A stretch of DNA of 64,000 bases from the NCBI GenBank assembly GCA_030247855.1, contig JAPDRN010000010.1:62001-126000 (forward strand). Reading direction: 5' to 3'. How positions within the stretch are numbered: the first letter of the stretch is position 1; every line of letters starts with the position of its first letter. The notes under the pieces were generated by a model. It searched no databases, had not been told where the DNA came from, and worked only from the letters and a program-made list of their open reading frames with translations. A program made the position numbers and the translations under genes. The DNA comes from Knufia peltigerae (taxonomy: Eukaryota; Ascomycota; Eurotiomycetes; Chaetothyriales; Trichomeriaceae). Positions 10,686-20,829 of this stretch are shown in pieces.

Positions 10686-12357
10686 TCAATACACGGCTTC
10701 GAGAAGGTAAATGACGCCAAAGACCAAGAAAGCAATCGCACCTCCCATGGTCACTGTATTTGAGAAAAAGGGAAACGTTAGCCTCACGGTCCCGATACTA
10801 CATGTATTGACTCGGACAAAACAAAAAAAAGAGACGGAAAGACTTACCAGTTCTCATACTGACTCTGCCCGCAATGGCTCTACCACCAAGTACAGCCGCA
10901 CCGGTACAAATCGCATGCCCGCCCAATGCGCCCGCCGTGACCCACCAGTAATCCTGGCCTGCTGCCATGGCGATGGTCGCTATTTGTGACCTGTCGCCCC
11001 ATTCACCCAAAAAGGTCATGACGAAGGTCTGCACCCACGCTGGACTCAGGAGGAGTGAGAACAGATTGTTGATGCCGCCGAGCATGTTCTTGAACGTCGA
11101 CTGCCGCTCCGGGGAAGCCTCACGTGAACTCGCCGGGCTTTCTGGAGGCGAAGGTAATCGACCGTTGGTGTGTTTTCGTCCGATTCCTGCGCGACCAGCT
11201 TCCAAGGCGTAGGGGGAGATGGACGACCGCCGTCGGGACATCCGCCGTTGTTGGTGTTCTTTTTCTTCCAGTTCCATTTCGACTTCCTTCATCTCTTCAC
11301 CGACACCGTCGTCGGGGCTCATTCCGCGCGCTTCGATCAGCATTTTGACCCCGAACACCAGGAACAGGCCAGCTGCGCCGAAGTTGGTGAGCGTCTTGGG
11401 GATCAGCGTCGGGACGGCGTGGCCCAGCACGGCCGAAAGGACGGTCATGGTGATCAGAGCGGAGAACGCAGCGGTGAAGACGAGGACCCGGGGGTGGCGC
11501 ATGGCCATGAGCGCTGCGACGAGGAATGTCTTGTCGCCCACTTCGGAGAAGAGGATCATGGTGAATGAGAGCACCAGGGAGTGCATGGGCGAAATGACGG
11601 CCGGTTCATGGTCTTTTCCTTTTGACGATTTGTCCGGGTTTTCCGAGAGGATGGTGCTGTCTTTCGGCGAAGATGGGTTTTCGGGGTAAGGGATATCGTG
11701 AGGTTTGTCTGGGAGGTCTTGAGGTGCCTACGATCAGGGGGTCAATAGGATGCGCCAAAATACGAGGGAGCGCGAACTGCTTACCGTGAGGATCTTTTTG
11801 GGCTCATCTTCTGAGGATGTTTGCGTCTTATCCGTGTCTTGCAGAGTCTCTGCTTCGTGGTGTGGAAGGGGCCTGGCGTCCTTGGGAGGATCAGGTTTCT
11901 TGTCGGAGAGTCTGTTCTCTTTGGATTTCTCTGAGATGCCGCCTTCCACACCTCTAGTGCCCTCGGCTGGATTCGATTTCAGGCGGTCATCCATCACCGC
12001 ATCGTTGGTTTGCGGAAGATCTCCGCTCGTGTATGGTGATTTCTCAGCCACCGGATCGTCTTCGTACCCTTTCCCTTGTGTCTTCTTCCGCGTTCTTTCT
12101 GCGTTCGTCTCGACAAAGGGCCCCTCGTGTGGCATTCCATCTCGGCCATCTACAGGAGCATGTTCGGTCCCGATCGGTGATGACTTTCCTCCCCCAGTGG
12201 TACCTCCCGACGCAGCGACGACTTCCCCCAGTGACCTTGCGTTGGCAAAGTTCCTGGCCATGGACTCTCGAGGGAGGGAGGCATCTGTGGCTTCCGCCGC
12301 AACGGCAGAGGCGAGGAGGAACAGGAGGATCTGAACACGCCGTCGTCCGATCTTCAT
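10686..12357 (-). CDS. gdt1: GDT1-type Golgi Mn2+/Ca2+:H+ transporter (UPF0016/TMEM165)
   Basis: Members of this family exchange Mn2+ or Ca2+ for protons in the Golgi membrane and support glycosylation. Three exons (12357–11785, 11727–10848, 10753–10686) give 506 aa with consistent phases. The chosen ATG at 12357 yields MKIGRRRVQILLFLLASAVAAEA, a signal peptide; an ATG 25 codons upstream would bury it. The two family signatures are present: SEVGDKTFLVAALMAMRHPR (E-x-G-D-K-[TS]) near residue 253, and GEWGDRSQIATIAMAAG (E-x-G-D-R-S) in the second half. A Ser/Arg-rich cytosolic linker separates them. The short last exon supplies the final membrane segment VTMGGAIAFLVFGVIYLLEAVY. The luminal region of about 200 residues before the first signature is long, polar and Asp/Glu/Lys-rich compared with the roughly 280-aa yeast Gdt1. 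Confidence 0.93.
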
Positions 12358-13044
12358 GGTCGCGTGAGTTGCTGTGGTTTTTATCGAGGGTGGAAGTTTC
12401 GAGGGTGAGAAGAAAGGGAAGTGCTCAAACAAACGTGGTCACTTGTCGCCGCAAAGAGAATAATTAGGTAGATAATAGTTAACGACAATTGACGATACAA
12501 GGTTCAAAGAAATGATTAGGGGTTATTCGACACCGGAATTGGTAGAATCCATGTACACGCAACGAGTCTGACAACAAAGTGTCACTTTTCTCAAGATCTG
12601 CTGGGGCCCAAAAAAGGTGGGAAATTCAAGGCCACACGCTCCTTTTCCTATTGATGAATCTTGACTTTTCGGGGGGGTGTAGGCTCCGCCTATGAAAAGC
12701 CCTAACAGGGGGCCTAGAAGCCCTATAAGAGCTTCCTATTTTAGTGCCCGTTGATGATCTTTAGGGCCATTTTCCCCCTCTATTTCAAAGGGCACCAATC
12801 ATCTCCGCACAAATTACAGCGCAGGCATGATCATGCGCTGCTTTTACAACGGGTCGTCGGCAAGGCTGAAAAATAAATGGCAACGAGGCCGAGAATAGTC
12901 AGACCCTTCAGTAGAGGCTACAGTACTCCGTATGTGCGGTAGTAATCTAATGGAGATCCAACAGTGTAGTAAGGCTTGCCAGAGTCTATAAACAAGACCA
13001 ATATCTGCTTGATAGCTTGTTAACATTAATCAAGGATCCCGGCC
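12358..13044. promoter_or_regulatory. divergent promoter between gdt1 and SPOUT methyltransferase
   Basis: About 690 nt. It includes a compositionally odd patch at 12660–12800 with GGGGCCTA and CCTATAAG elements and a short GCCCT/AGGGGGC hairpin, collinear with a patch in another divergent promoter near 39840. A TACTCCGTA copy sits at 12924–12932. No coding frame is supported. Confidence 0.45.
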
Positions 13045-14193
13045 ATGGCCAAAGAAAAGGTGTTTTAACAAAAAACTTCAATCATTCCCCAACTGTCCGT
13101 GAATTATTTTTTCTAACCACTCTCATCTACCCAGAGTCGGAAACACACAAATGGCGAAGTCAAGCAGAAGAAACGGAAACTGAGCCACGATACTGAAGAC
13201 GGCACAGTCGTCGACACCTCCAAACCGACAGCCGTCTTCCAACCGTCCGGTGGCCGGTCTCACACGCTCTCGATCGCGCTCCCAGGAAGCATCATAGCCA
13301 ACGCCAAATCCCACGAACAAAAGACTTTCCTGGCAGGTCAAATAGCTCGTGCCCTGGCGGTATTCTGCGTCGACGAGATCGTCGTCTTTGACGATGAAGA
13401 CGCCACCACACAGCGCCGACGGCCGGAAGTAGGGGAAGGCGAGTACACTGCCTTTTCCCACCCGGACCACTTCCTGGCGCACGTTCTTTCGTATCTCGAG
13501 ACACCACCGCACCTGCGAAAGACCCTGTTCCCCATGCACCCCAACTTGCGCACGGCGGGGACGCTGCCGAGTCTCGACATGCCTCACCACCTGCGCGCCA
13601 ACGAATGGTGCGAGTACCGCGAAGGCGTCACCGGCCATTCCACGACCGGGACCGGCGGTGGCGGGACACTGGTCGACGTGGGACTTCCAGAGTACCTGGA
13701 GGTCCCCGAGGAGATCCCGGCCGGTACGCGCGTCACGTTGCGGCTGCACGATCAACATTCCACGACGGCCGAAACGGTTGCGCCGGGCGCTCCCCGGGAA
13801 GAAAAGGGCTACTACTGGGGGTACGCGGTGCGGCAGTGCAACAGCCTGTCGAACGTGTTCACGGAGTGTCCCTTCGACGGAGGCTACGACTTCTCGATAG
13901 GGACGTCGGAGCGAGGTACGGCCTTGAGTGACACGCTGAAAAGCTCGGCCTTGTCGAACAGCCCACCGTTCAACCGTGTGCTGGTCGTCTTTGGCGGCGT
14001 CGCTGGTCTGGAAAAGGCCGCCAGGAACGACCCCCAACTCCAGACGATGGGCATCGCCGAGGATAACGTCAATGATCTGTTTGATGCTTGGGTCAATGTC
14101 TTGCCCGGTCAGGGCAGTCGCACCATCAGAACCGAAGAGGCGGTCTGGTTGGGCTTGATGGGTTTGAGGCCATTTACGGAACAATTGGGATGA
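13045..14193 (+). CDS. SPOUT-class RNA methyltransferase (C9orf114/SPOUT1 family, Methyltrn_RNA_3)
   Basis: Two exons (13045–13059 and 13135–14193) give 357 aa. Exon 1 encodes only MAKEK and joins in phase to SRKHTNGEVKQKKRKLSHD, a basic and likely nuclear/nucleolar N-terminus. The SPOUT domain starts at SHTLSIALPGSIIANAKSHEQKTFLAGQIARALAVFCVDEIVVFDD, continues through HPNLRTAGTLPSLDMPHHLR, and contains an inserted OB-like segment (WCEYREGV…VDVGLPEYLEV). It ends with the SAM-binding knot: FNRVLVVFGGVAGLE and WVNVLPGQGSRTIRTEEAVWLGLMGLRPF. Yeast relatives are YMR310C and YGR283C; the human member associates with mitotic spindles and RNA. The RNA target cannot be read from sequence. Completeness and motif order make the family call strong. 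Confidence 0.93.
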
Positions 14194-14452
14194 TGAGTAT
14201 GGGGCACCAAGTTGCAGACCCAGAAGAGAAGACACTGATTTTCCTTCTCGCGCTGCACCTTCCACTGGTGCCAGGTTCTTATGGGTCAAAACTGAAATTC
14301 TATTAATTATTGCATGTCTAGGACTCTATGTAAGGACAATTCTGCTTCGTCAAAAACAACACACTCCCATCAATTTTCTCTTCCTCAACGTCCTGCTCCT
14401 TTTTCTAATGGCAGAGTAACACCAAATCAAGAGGACACGCCGTCTGTTCTCT

Positions 14453-16532
14453 CTAGTGCTTCTTGATAACCAGAGCCAGGTATCCCAAAATCCGATACGC
14501 AAAGATGATGGCAAACATGATTCCGATCCACTCCCCGATTTTATCGTCAGACCAGGGATACTTGTAGGCCCGTAGTACGGCCGTTCCGCGAATTTTGCCC
14601 TCGGATTCGAGATCACTAGTATACATGCACTGATATCCGGATGCCAATTTGTCGCAGTTCCAGATTGTGCTTCTGAACTGGTTTGCCATCATTCCTTGGA
14701 ACACGTAGCTTTGATAATCGATGTAATGGAAGACGTCTGCGAAAAGGCAATGTCAGTCAGGTTGACCCGGTGAAATGACGGGTCTTTGGGGGGGGGGGGG
14801 GGGGAAGGAAAGAAGCTTACATTTCCAAAACACATTCAAGGTGCCGAGAGGAACAAGGAACCCGCCGACACACATCCAGAGGCCGTTGGCGAACGCAGTG
14901 ATGGCGAGACTGACGACAAATATCGGGAAGATGCTCGACACGAGAACCACGAGGCCTTCGGCGGCAAGGAGGTCGAGGAACAACCACAACACCCACATCC
15001 AAAAGCCGCCTGCCGTTGGTCTGAAATGTCCCAGCCAGTATGTGATGATGCTGAACATGAGAGCGATGAGGAAGAGCCAAGGGATACTGACGAGCGCGTT
15101 GGCGATGGTGAATGGCAACGGGCCGTAGAGACCATTCGCCCTCTCTTTACGGAATGTTTGCAGGTCTTCGATGATGCTGGGAACGTAGGCGACAGCCATG
15201 AACGACATGAATGCTCCTCCAAAGAAGATCGCGTTGATGAAGGGTTGGATCGAAGATTGATCGTAAGAGAGCCGCAGCCAAACAGTACCTAGGGGGGAAA
15301 CCAATGTCAGCAAGGATCAAATTTCGTGCAAGAACCAAATAATCCGTACCCATCATGATGGCCAGACCGAAATACATGACTACGCGGGTGCCGTAGGCAA
15401 TGATGTCTCGGTAGGATTTGATGAAGTTGCGGTGAAGAAGGATCCAGGACAATGCCAGGCTATTCTGGTGGTAAGACGGTAGCACTGGCGACGACGTTCC
15501 ATCTACCAAGATCGAGCTGCACTCGTTGATAACTTGCTTGCATTCGGTGCATGATGACCACGCGTCTTGGATGTATTTGAGCTCGTTTTTCGCAGGACTG
15601 TCCTCGCCCCCATGGCTAAAGTCGCCATTGACCAGGTCCAGGAGAAATTCGGCTGGATTGGTATGGACCGGGATAGGTCGATCGATTCGGTTGAAATAGG
15701 CCTGGACGTCGGCCAGAGGGCCAAAGTAGCACGTGCGGCCTTCAGAAAGAAGCATCAATTGGTCAAACAAATCGAATGTTGTCGTCGAGGGCTGGTGGAT
15801 GGATGCGATGCAAATCAGGCGGTACTCTTTGGCAATCTGCTTGATGTAATTCATGACTTCGAAAGACGCAGCCGAGTCAAGACCGCTGGTAGGCTCGTCG
15901 AGGAAGAGGATGCGCGGGGATGTGACAAGCTGGCTGGCAACGCTGAGTCGGCGCTTTTGTCCACCACTCAATCCTTTGCGAAGTGGTGTGCCCACAATAA
16001 TATCTTTCTGGCGCTGAAGACCAAAGGACTCGATGAGTTCATCGACTCTGGCGATTCTGTCTTTCTTGGACAAAGTCCCTTGGAGCGACAACCGTGCAGC
16101 GAAGTCGACAGTCTCTCGCGTCGTGAGGATACCAATCATTGCGTCTTCCTGTTCCACATAACTCGACACTTTGCGAATCGACTGTTGGTTGGTAACCTGT
16201 CCATTGATCATGATCTTGCCGTCGAAATCTCCCTTCATGGTGGAGGTGCGATGGGCCAATACATTGAGGAGGGTTGTTTTGCCGGAACCACTTGGGCCCA
16301 TCAAGGCCAGGACGCTGCCGGCCTTGACGCAGCCATGGTTTGAGTCCAGAATCTTGAGAGGTTGTCCAGACTTTCGATCTTTGACCGTGACGCTGACGGC
16401 ATCCCAGGAAAAGCTGGTCACAACACTGTTTGTCAAATGGCGGTGGAGCTCGTGTCCTTTCTCGAGATCGATGTTGGTGTCGACCGCATTGCTGGACGCG
16501 TCGGATTGGTGTGTGAGAATTTGCTGAGGCAT
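14453..16532 (-). CDS. ABCG (WHITE/WBC) half-size ABC transporter
   Basis: Three exons (16532–15350, 15288–14821, 14736–14453) give 644 aa with the order ATPase then membrane domain, typical of ABCG half-transporters, which must dimerise. The nucleotide-binding domain has Walker A GPSGSGKTT at residues 79–87, signature LSGGQ at 188–192, Walker B ILFLDEPTSGLD at 208–219, and the ABCG hallmark TCYFGPLADVQAYF. The membrane domain has about six segments, including GTVWLRLSY and NAIFFGGAFMSFMAVAYVPSIIEDLQTFRKERANGLYGPLPF. A pair of Cys in the last extracellular loop (WNCDKLASGYQCMY) precedes the final helix. Intron 2 contains a run of 17 consecutive C on the sense strand (14788–14804). The substrate is unknown. 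Its divergent neighbour is a Zn-cluster regulator. Confidence 0.93.
14788..14804. repeat. 17-nt homopolymer (poly-G on + strand)
   Basis: An uninterrupted run of 17 G lies inside intron 2 of the ABCG gene, about 17 nt from the splice donor. Such tracts are prone to length error in assemblies. Confidence 0.9.
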
Positions 16533-17626
16533 GGTTGCTCCTGAGGGTGCTTAGGTGAGATCATAGAGCGAAGAAGAATTCAAGAGCCACAAAATGGAGA
16601 CACGGGGGTGCATTGCTGATATAGAAATCAAAACACAGGAGAGATTGCCCTGTACAAGGGTTTCATATCTTTGGATTATGCATTGCCCACAGAATTAGGC
16701 CTACTACCTGAGGGTCAATTCACCAGTGAAATGCTGTTCCCCGGTTGATACAAGGCTTGCGCAACAATGCGACTACCGATTCGATAAACCCCGAACATGA
16801 AGGTAATCAAAAAGCTTAAAATCTCTTTGTGATACTGAAAATTGAAAAAGAAATTCGTAAGCATCAAACAGTAAGTCAGTGCTCCTTTGCAAGTCCAGAC
16901 CGACGAGAGACCTTGGATTCGGTACTCGAAGGTCGATGGCCGAAAACAGTAGTCGCGGAAATCGTGGCGTCGACCCGTGATCAGCCCAGGTCAATTTCAG
17001 CAGAGGCTAAGGTAACACCAACGTCAGCAGCACGTGGTAGCGACTGATTTGGGGGTTTCGGGAACCAGAATTGAAATGCCTCGAGCAATCCAAATACTCG
17101 TATCCGTACCCCGTACTCGTACTACACCAAAAAGAAGTGAATCCATCAATAATGCGTTCGGGGTCTTCAACTTTTGAGTTCCCAGAGTACGGTAGAGCAT
17201 TCAGACTATATCGCATGTCAATAGTGTCTCAAGTGAGTTTCAGTCACGTGGACAATGCTCCGATTCCTGACACCGCCAAGACGCTTGACTACAATAGGTT
17301 TAGCTGCATGTTCGGGGTCTGCTGACATAATGTGGCCGTCGGGGTCTACAATCGGGGACCAGAACGTTTTCTCATGGTGGGATGACCGGAAGTGCCTGAT
17401 TCTAGCCAGCCCAAGTATTTGCTCACTGTCGTCGCATGTCCCGCATTTGCCACGATATTTCACGCCTCGGACTAAAACGGTTCTGAAGGGATTCACATTG
17501 TGGTGCGCGAGTTTGTGGTTTTTAATGAGTGGAATACCCGTCTTCAAAGAATTCGAGGTTGTTTACTCATTATTAAAGAAAAACTTGGACACCTGTATTT
17601 ATGCATAGTATTCAACTAACTTCGAG
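16533..17626. promoter_or_regulatory. divergent promoter, ABCG transporter / Zn(II)2Cys6 regulator
   Basis: About 1.1 kb between two divergently transcribed genes. CACGTG cores occur near 17030 (GCACGTGG) and 17243 (TCACGTGG). Small frames present are unsupported. Shared regulation of the pair is plausible but unproven. Confidence 0.5.
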
Positions 17627-19558
17627 ATGTCAACACCCGAGAACGATAATGGCTCCTCCAGCGGTGCTTTCAAAGGCCGATCAAAGCCACCGAGTCTCCT
17701 CGCATGCATCCCCTGTCGCCGAAGTCACTTAAAATGTAGTGGTGAGAAGCCGCTATGCAAGCGATGTGCCGACAGGAACGGGGACTGTTTCTGGGTTGAA
17801 TCCAGAAGAGGATACCGCGAGTTCAGAAAGCACCAGCCTGAGAGGTTGAGCAGAAATGATGCCATATTCAACGAATCGCAGGCCTCCAACCCCGAACCAC
17901 CCTTTGTCGACGAGGCTGACGCCAGCAAAATCCGGGCTCTTACTTATGATGAGCTGTTTCCTGACGATCTGATAGACCCTACATTAGCTACGATGCCGCT
18001 CGAGCTGCAGACAATGCCTGGCCCCCGGGCCCTTGCCTCCAGCCCGGGTGGACATAGTGACTCAACCATGTCGCTACCTCGAGAGCCCAGATCAACAGGT
18101 GTCGCTAATGCAGGCGACGACTTGATCGAACTATTCTATAAGCATTTCTACCCCTGTCACCCTTTTGTCGCACCAAGGAAAATGTATCTCGAAGATCCAT
18201 CCATTCTATCCAGGCCTCTTCGCATTGTCATCCACTGGCTTGCAAGTCACTATGTGCCAGGTACAAACCAGACTGCCCTTGAGAATGCTGCCAAGTGCAT
18301 CTTTTCGGACGACATCCCCGATGATGGAATCAAGGTCCAGGGCCTCCTTCTCTATGCCATGACATGCTTCGCAAGGTTTGGTCAGGAAGAAGGAGCCAGC
18401 GCTCTCGGCCAGGCCATTGAGATCGCTTTGAGGATTGGCATGAATCGACAGAGCTTTGCCATCCAGCATGGCCGCAATGACCCGACGGTGCAAGAAATGT
18501 GGCGCCGAACATGGTGGACCTTGTTCATCATGGAGGGCACCGTTGTGGTTATGGGCGGACAGTCGCAGCCCTTCCGGCTATACTCAACCTTCAACGACGT
18601 CCCCCTTCCCGGGGACGACGAAGACTACAACGACCTTCGCGCCTCACCTTTGCCCCGTACCCTTTCCGACCTCCGCGACCGCATCATTTCCGAAGACACA
18701 TACTCATATTCCTCTTTCGCGTACGCTGTCGAAGCAGCCTACATTCTTGGCTCCGTGCTTGCTTTGGGGCCCGACACCTTTGCCGTCACAGATCCTCAGG
18801 TGGAGGCCATTGATGCAAGCATCACGAATTATTTCCTCTCTCTACCTCCCGGCAAGCGTGAGGTCATTGGACAATGTGGGCGTATTGATGAATGCCTCCT
18901 TGTTGCTCACCTACTGGTCAACTGGGCCGCTATCAGCCTTCATCGGCCTCGGTCGAGCCTGACCTTCATTCGCAATCACTACCGTACCACATGTACACGC
19001 GCTGAAGCCGCCGGTCTGCCGGCACTTGCGTACTCCTCACATACAGCAAAAGCCCTCCGAGCAGCAAACAACATCATCAACCTCGCAACAGTTCAACATT
19101 CCATGTCTTATGCCCCACCGGTACTGGTCTGTGGCATCACCACGGCTGCCACGGTGCACCTGCCCGCATATGGCCTGATCGACCGTCCTGATCAGGCGAC
19201 TGCGATTAAGGAACGCTTGCAAGTTGCCATCTCAGCGTTGGCTGCTTTTGGTGAAGTTTGGCCCCGGGCCAACATAGCCAAAAGTCAGGTGGCCAAGTTT
19301 GCGCGAGAATTACTCACCAAGCAGAATGTGTGCGTCGATAGTACAGGCCCAGAGATGATCCCGCGCATTGCCAATGATTCGATGCCGCAGCTACAGTACG
19401 ACGTGGCCTTCAACGGCGAGCTTTGGATGGAGAATTTGATCGACAGTGATGCTAATGTTGGTGATGGGCAATCGTGCAACGTGCTTGACAACTTTGCCAT
19501 GTCGCAAACACAAAGCACGACAGCATCGAGTATGCCAGCGTTGCAGACCGCCTCGTGA
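17627..19558 (+). CDS. Zn(II)2Cys6 transcription factor with fungal-specific TF domain
   Basis: A single exon of 643 aa. The binuclear zinc cluster at residues 27–54 has six Cys at 27, 30, 37, 44, 47 and 54 (C-x2-C-x6-C-x6-C-x2-C-x6-C), followed by a basic linker. The middle-homology region starts near residue 165 (DDLIELFYKHFYPCHPFVAP) and includes LLYAMTCFARFGQEEGASALGQAIEIALRIGMNRQS and the RRTWWTLFIMEG helix, the usual fungal_trans pattern. The C-terminus is Ser/Thr/Gln-rich. It is a nuclear DNA-binding regulator of unknown target. It is divergent from the ABCG transporter, which makes that gene a natural first candidate target. No intron is needed to keep the frame. Confidence 0.94.
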   Translation: MSTPENDNGSSSGAFKGRSKPPSLLACIPCRRSHLKCSGEKPLCKRCADRNGDCFWVESRRGYREFRKHQPERLSRNDAIFNESQASNPEPPFVDEADASKIRALTYDELFPDDLIDPTLATMPLELQTMPGPRALASSPGGHSDSTMSLPREPRSTGVANAGDDLIELFYKHFYPCHPFVAPRKMYLEDPSILSRPLRIVIHWLASHYVPGTNQTALENAAKCIFSDDIPDDGIKVQGLLLYAMTCFARFGQEEGASALGQAIEIALRIGMNRQSFAIQHGRNDPTVQEMWRRTWWTLFIMEGTVVVMGGQSQPFRLYSTFNDVPLPGDDEDYNDLRASPLPRTLSDLRDRIISEDTYSYSSFAYAVEAAYILGSVLALGPDTFAVTDPQVEAIDASITNYFLSLPPGKREVIGQCGRIDECLLVAHLLVNWAAISLHRPRSSLTFIRNHYRTTCTRAEAAGLPALAYSSHTAKALRAANNIINLATVQHSMSYAPPVLVCGITTAATVHLPAYGLIDRPDQATAIKERLQVAISALAAFGEVWPRANIAKSQVAKFARELLTKQNVCVDSTGPEMIPRIANDSMPQLQYDVAFNGELWMENLIDSDANVGDGQSCNVLDNFAMSQTQSTTASSMPALQTAS

Positions 19559-20829
19559 TTTCAAGGCGCCAGGTGGAACTGCGTGACTGAATTTATATAC
19601 ATGGGGTATGATTGTTTGTATTCTAATATTTGACGAGTCATGACGCATGATCATGGGATGGATGCTTCGGGAATTTGGACTTACCTATAGGGTGGCGGTC
19701 TGGTCTGTTTGACTAGCGGTTTTCATGATATCCTTCTGACCTTCTTGCAACCGTTGATCTTATTCTCCTCGGCATGTGTTCAAGTACGGAGATGACCTTG
19801 TAAGCGAAGAGTGGCGATTCAACTGTTGCATCCTCTGCTCTGGTGCAAGTGTACCTACCATTAGTCTAATTTAACTGCATTCATTCTCATCTCCTTTACC
19901 ATGCTGGCGATCCATTTTAGATCTAGATTCCGAATGACGCTGTTTGTGCTCAGTTTTACAAGACCCTGTTTGACTGCCGGTTGCCTGCATGTAGATGGCC
20001 TCCGTAGTTCGTTCTTGATTTATTCTTTAGCTACAAGATTGGGCGCTTCCTTGATCCTAGCATCTGTCACGTGCCTTGAGGACGAAGTCCACATATTGCA
20101 ACAGACGACCATGTCTCAATGTCCGTTGTGATTACACGGTTGTATGCATTCTATTGGAATCAGGCGACGAAATCTCTCGTTATTCCTCAATCCGATGGTG
20201 GCCTTGAGTCTTGACTCAAAGACATGCCAGCCGTCAATTTGGCCCAAGACGGCAACTTCGACGAAGTCACTTGCCTGCTTCTCTTCTTCAATGTGCCATG
20301 CATCCGTTTGCTCTGACAATTAATCCTCACCTTGGAAGACAGTCACTCTTTGTTTTATCTTCTATTAAACAAATAATCAGCAGCCCCTACTAAACAAATA
20401 TTCAGCAGCGCATCATCAGGGTCCAAACATTGATCTGGGAACACAACATAAGGCGTACACGTTGAGCCTGAATTTATCACACCGCATTCTTCTCCTTTCA
20501 ATCTACATCTCGCTAGATACTTCCCCGACTTATCTTCTTACCGCAATCTCCTGTGAGATGGTGACTTGAATTTGAGAGAGAAATGCGCTTGACGTCCCAC
20601 GCGGCCTTCGATTTCACTGCCTTTCCCTTCGCTCACTCAACAGTGGAATTGAAACATTATCAACGTCAATACGCTCATTCTTTTGTCACGTCCTCTTGAC
20701 TCTGGCCTGTCTTCACTCCCTCGATCCAAAACCGGTGTCATTTAAGTGCCGGTTCATCCTACTTCCTCCGTTTTTTTGTGTCCTCACGGTATGGCAGCAG
20801 GAAACTGAGCCTCGAGTTTGGTCCTCAAA
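19559..20829. other. intergenic, RdRp upstream region
   Basis: About 1.27 kb between two plus-strand genes. The last 350 nt are pyrimidine-rich, as in many fungal leaders. A near-tandem 23-nt duplication is noted separately. No coding frame has support. Confidence 0.5.
20362..20409. repeat. tandem duplication, two 23-nt copies
   Basis: Copies at 20362–20384 and 20387–20409 differ at two positions by eye. Both contain TAAACAAATA and TCAGCAGC, separated by 2 nt, about 420 nt upstream of the RdRp start codon. Confidence 0.85.

Noticed and set aside
13123..14289. 388-codon open frame antisense to the SPOUT methyltransferase
   Set aside because: It is long only because the GC-rich sense gene leaves its complement free of stops; it has no recognisable domain, and the sense gene is unambiguous.
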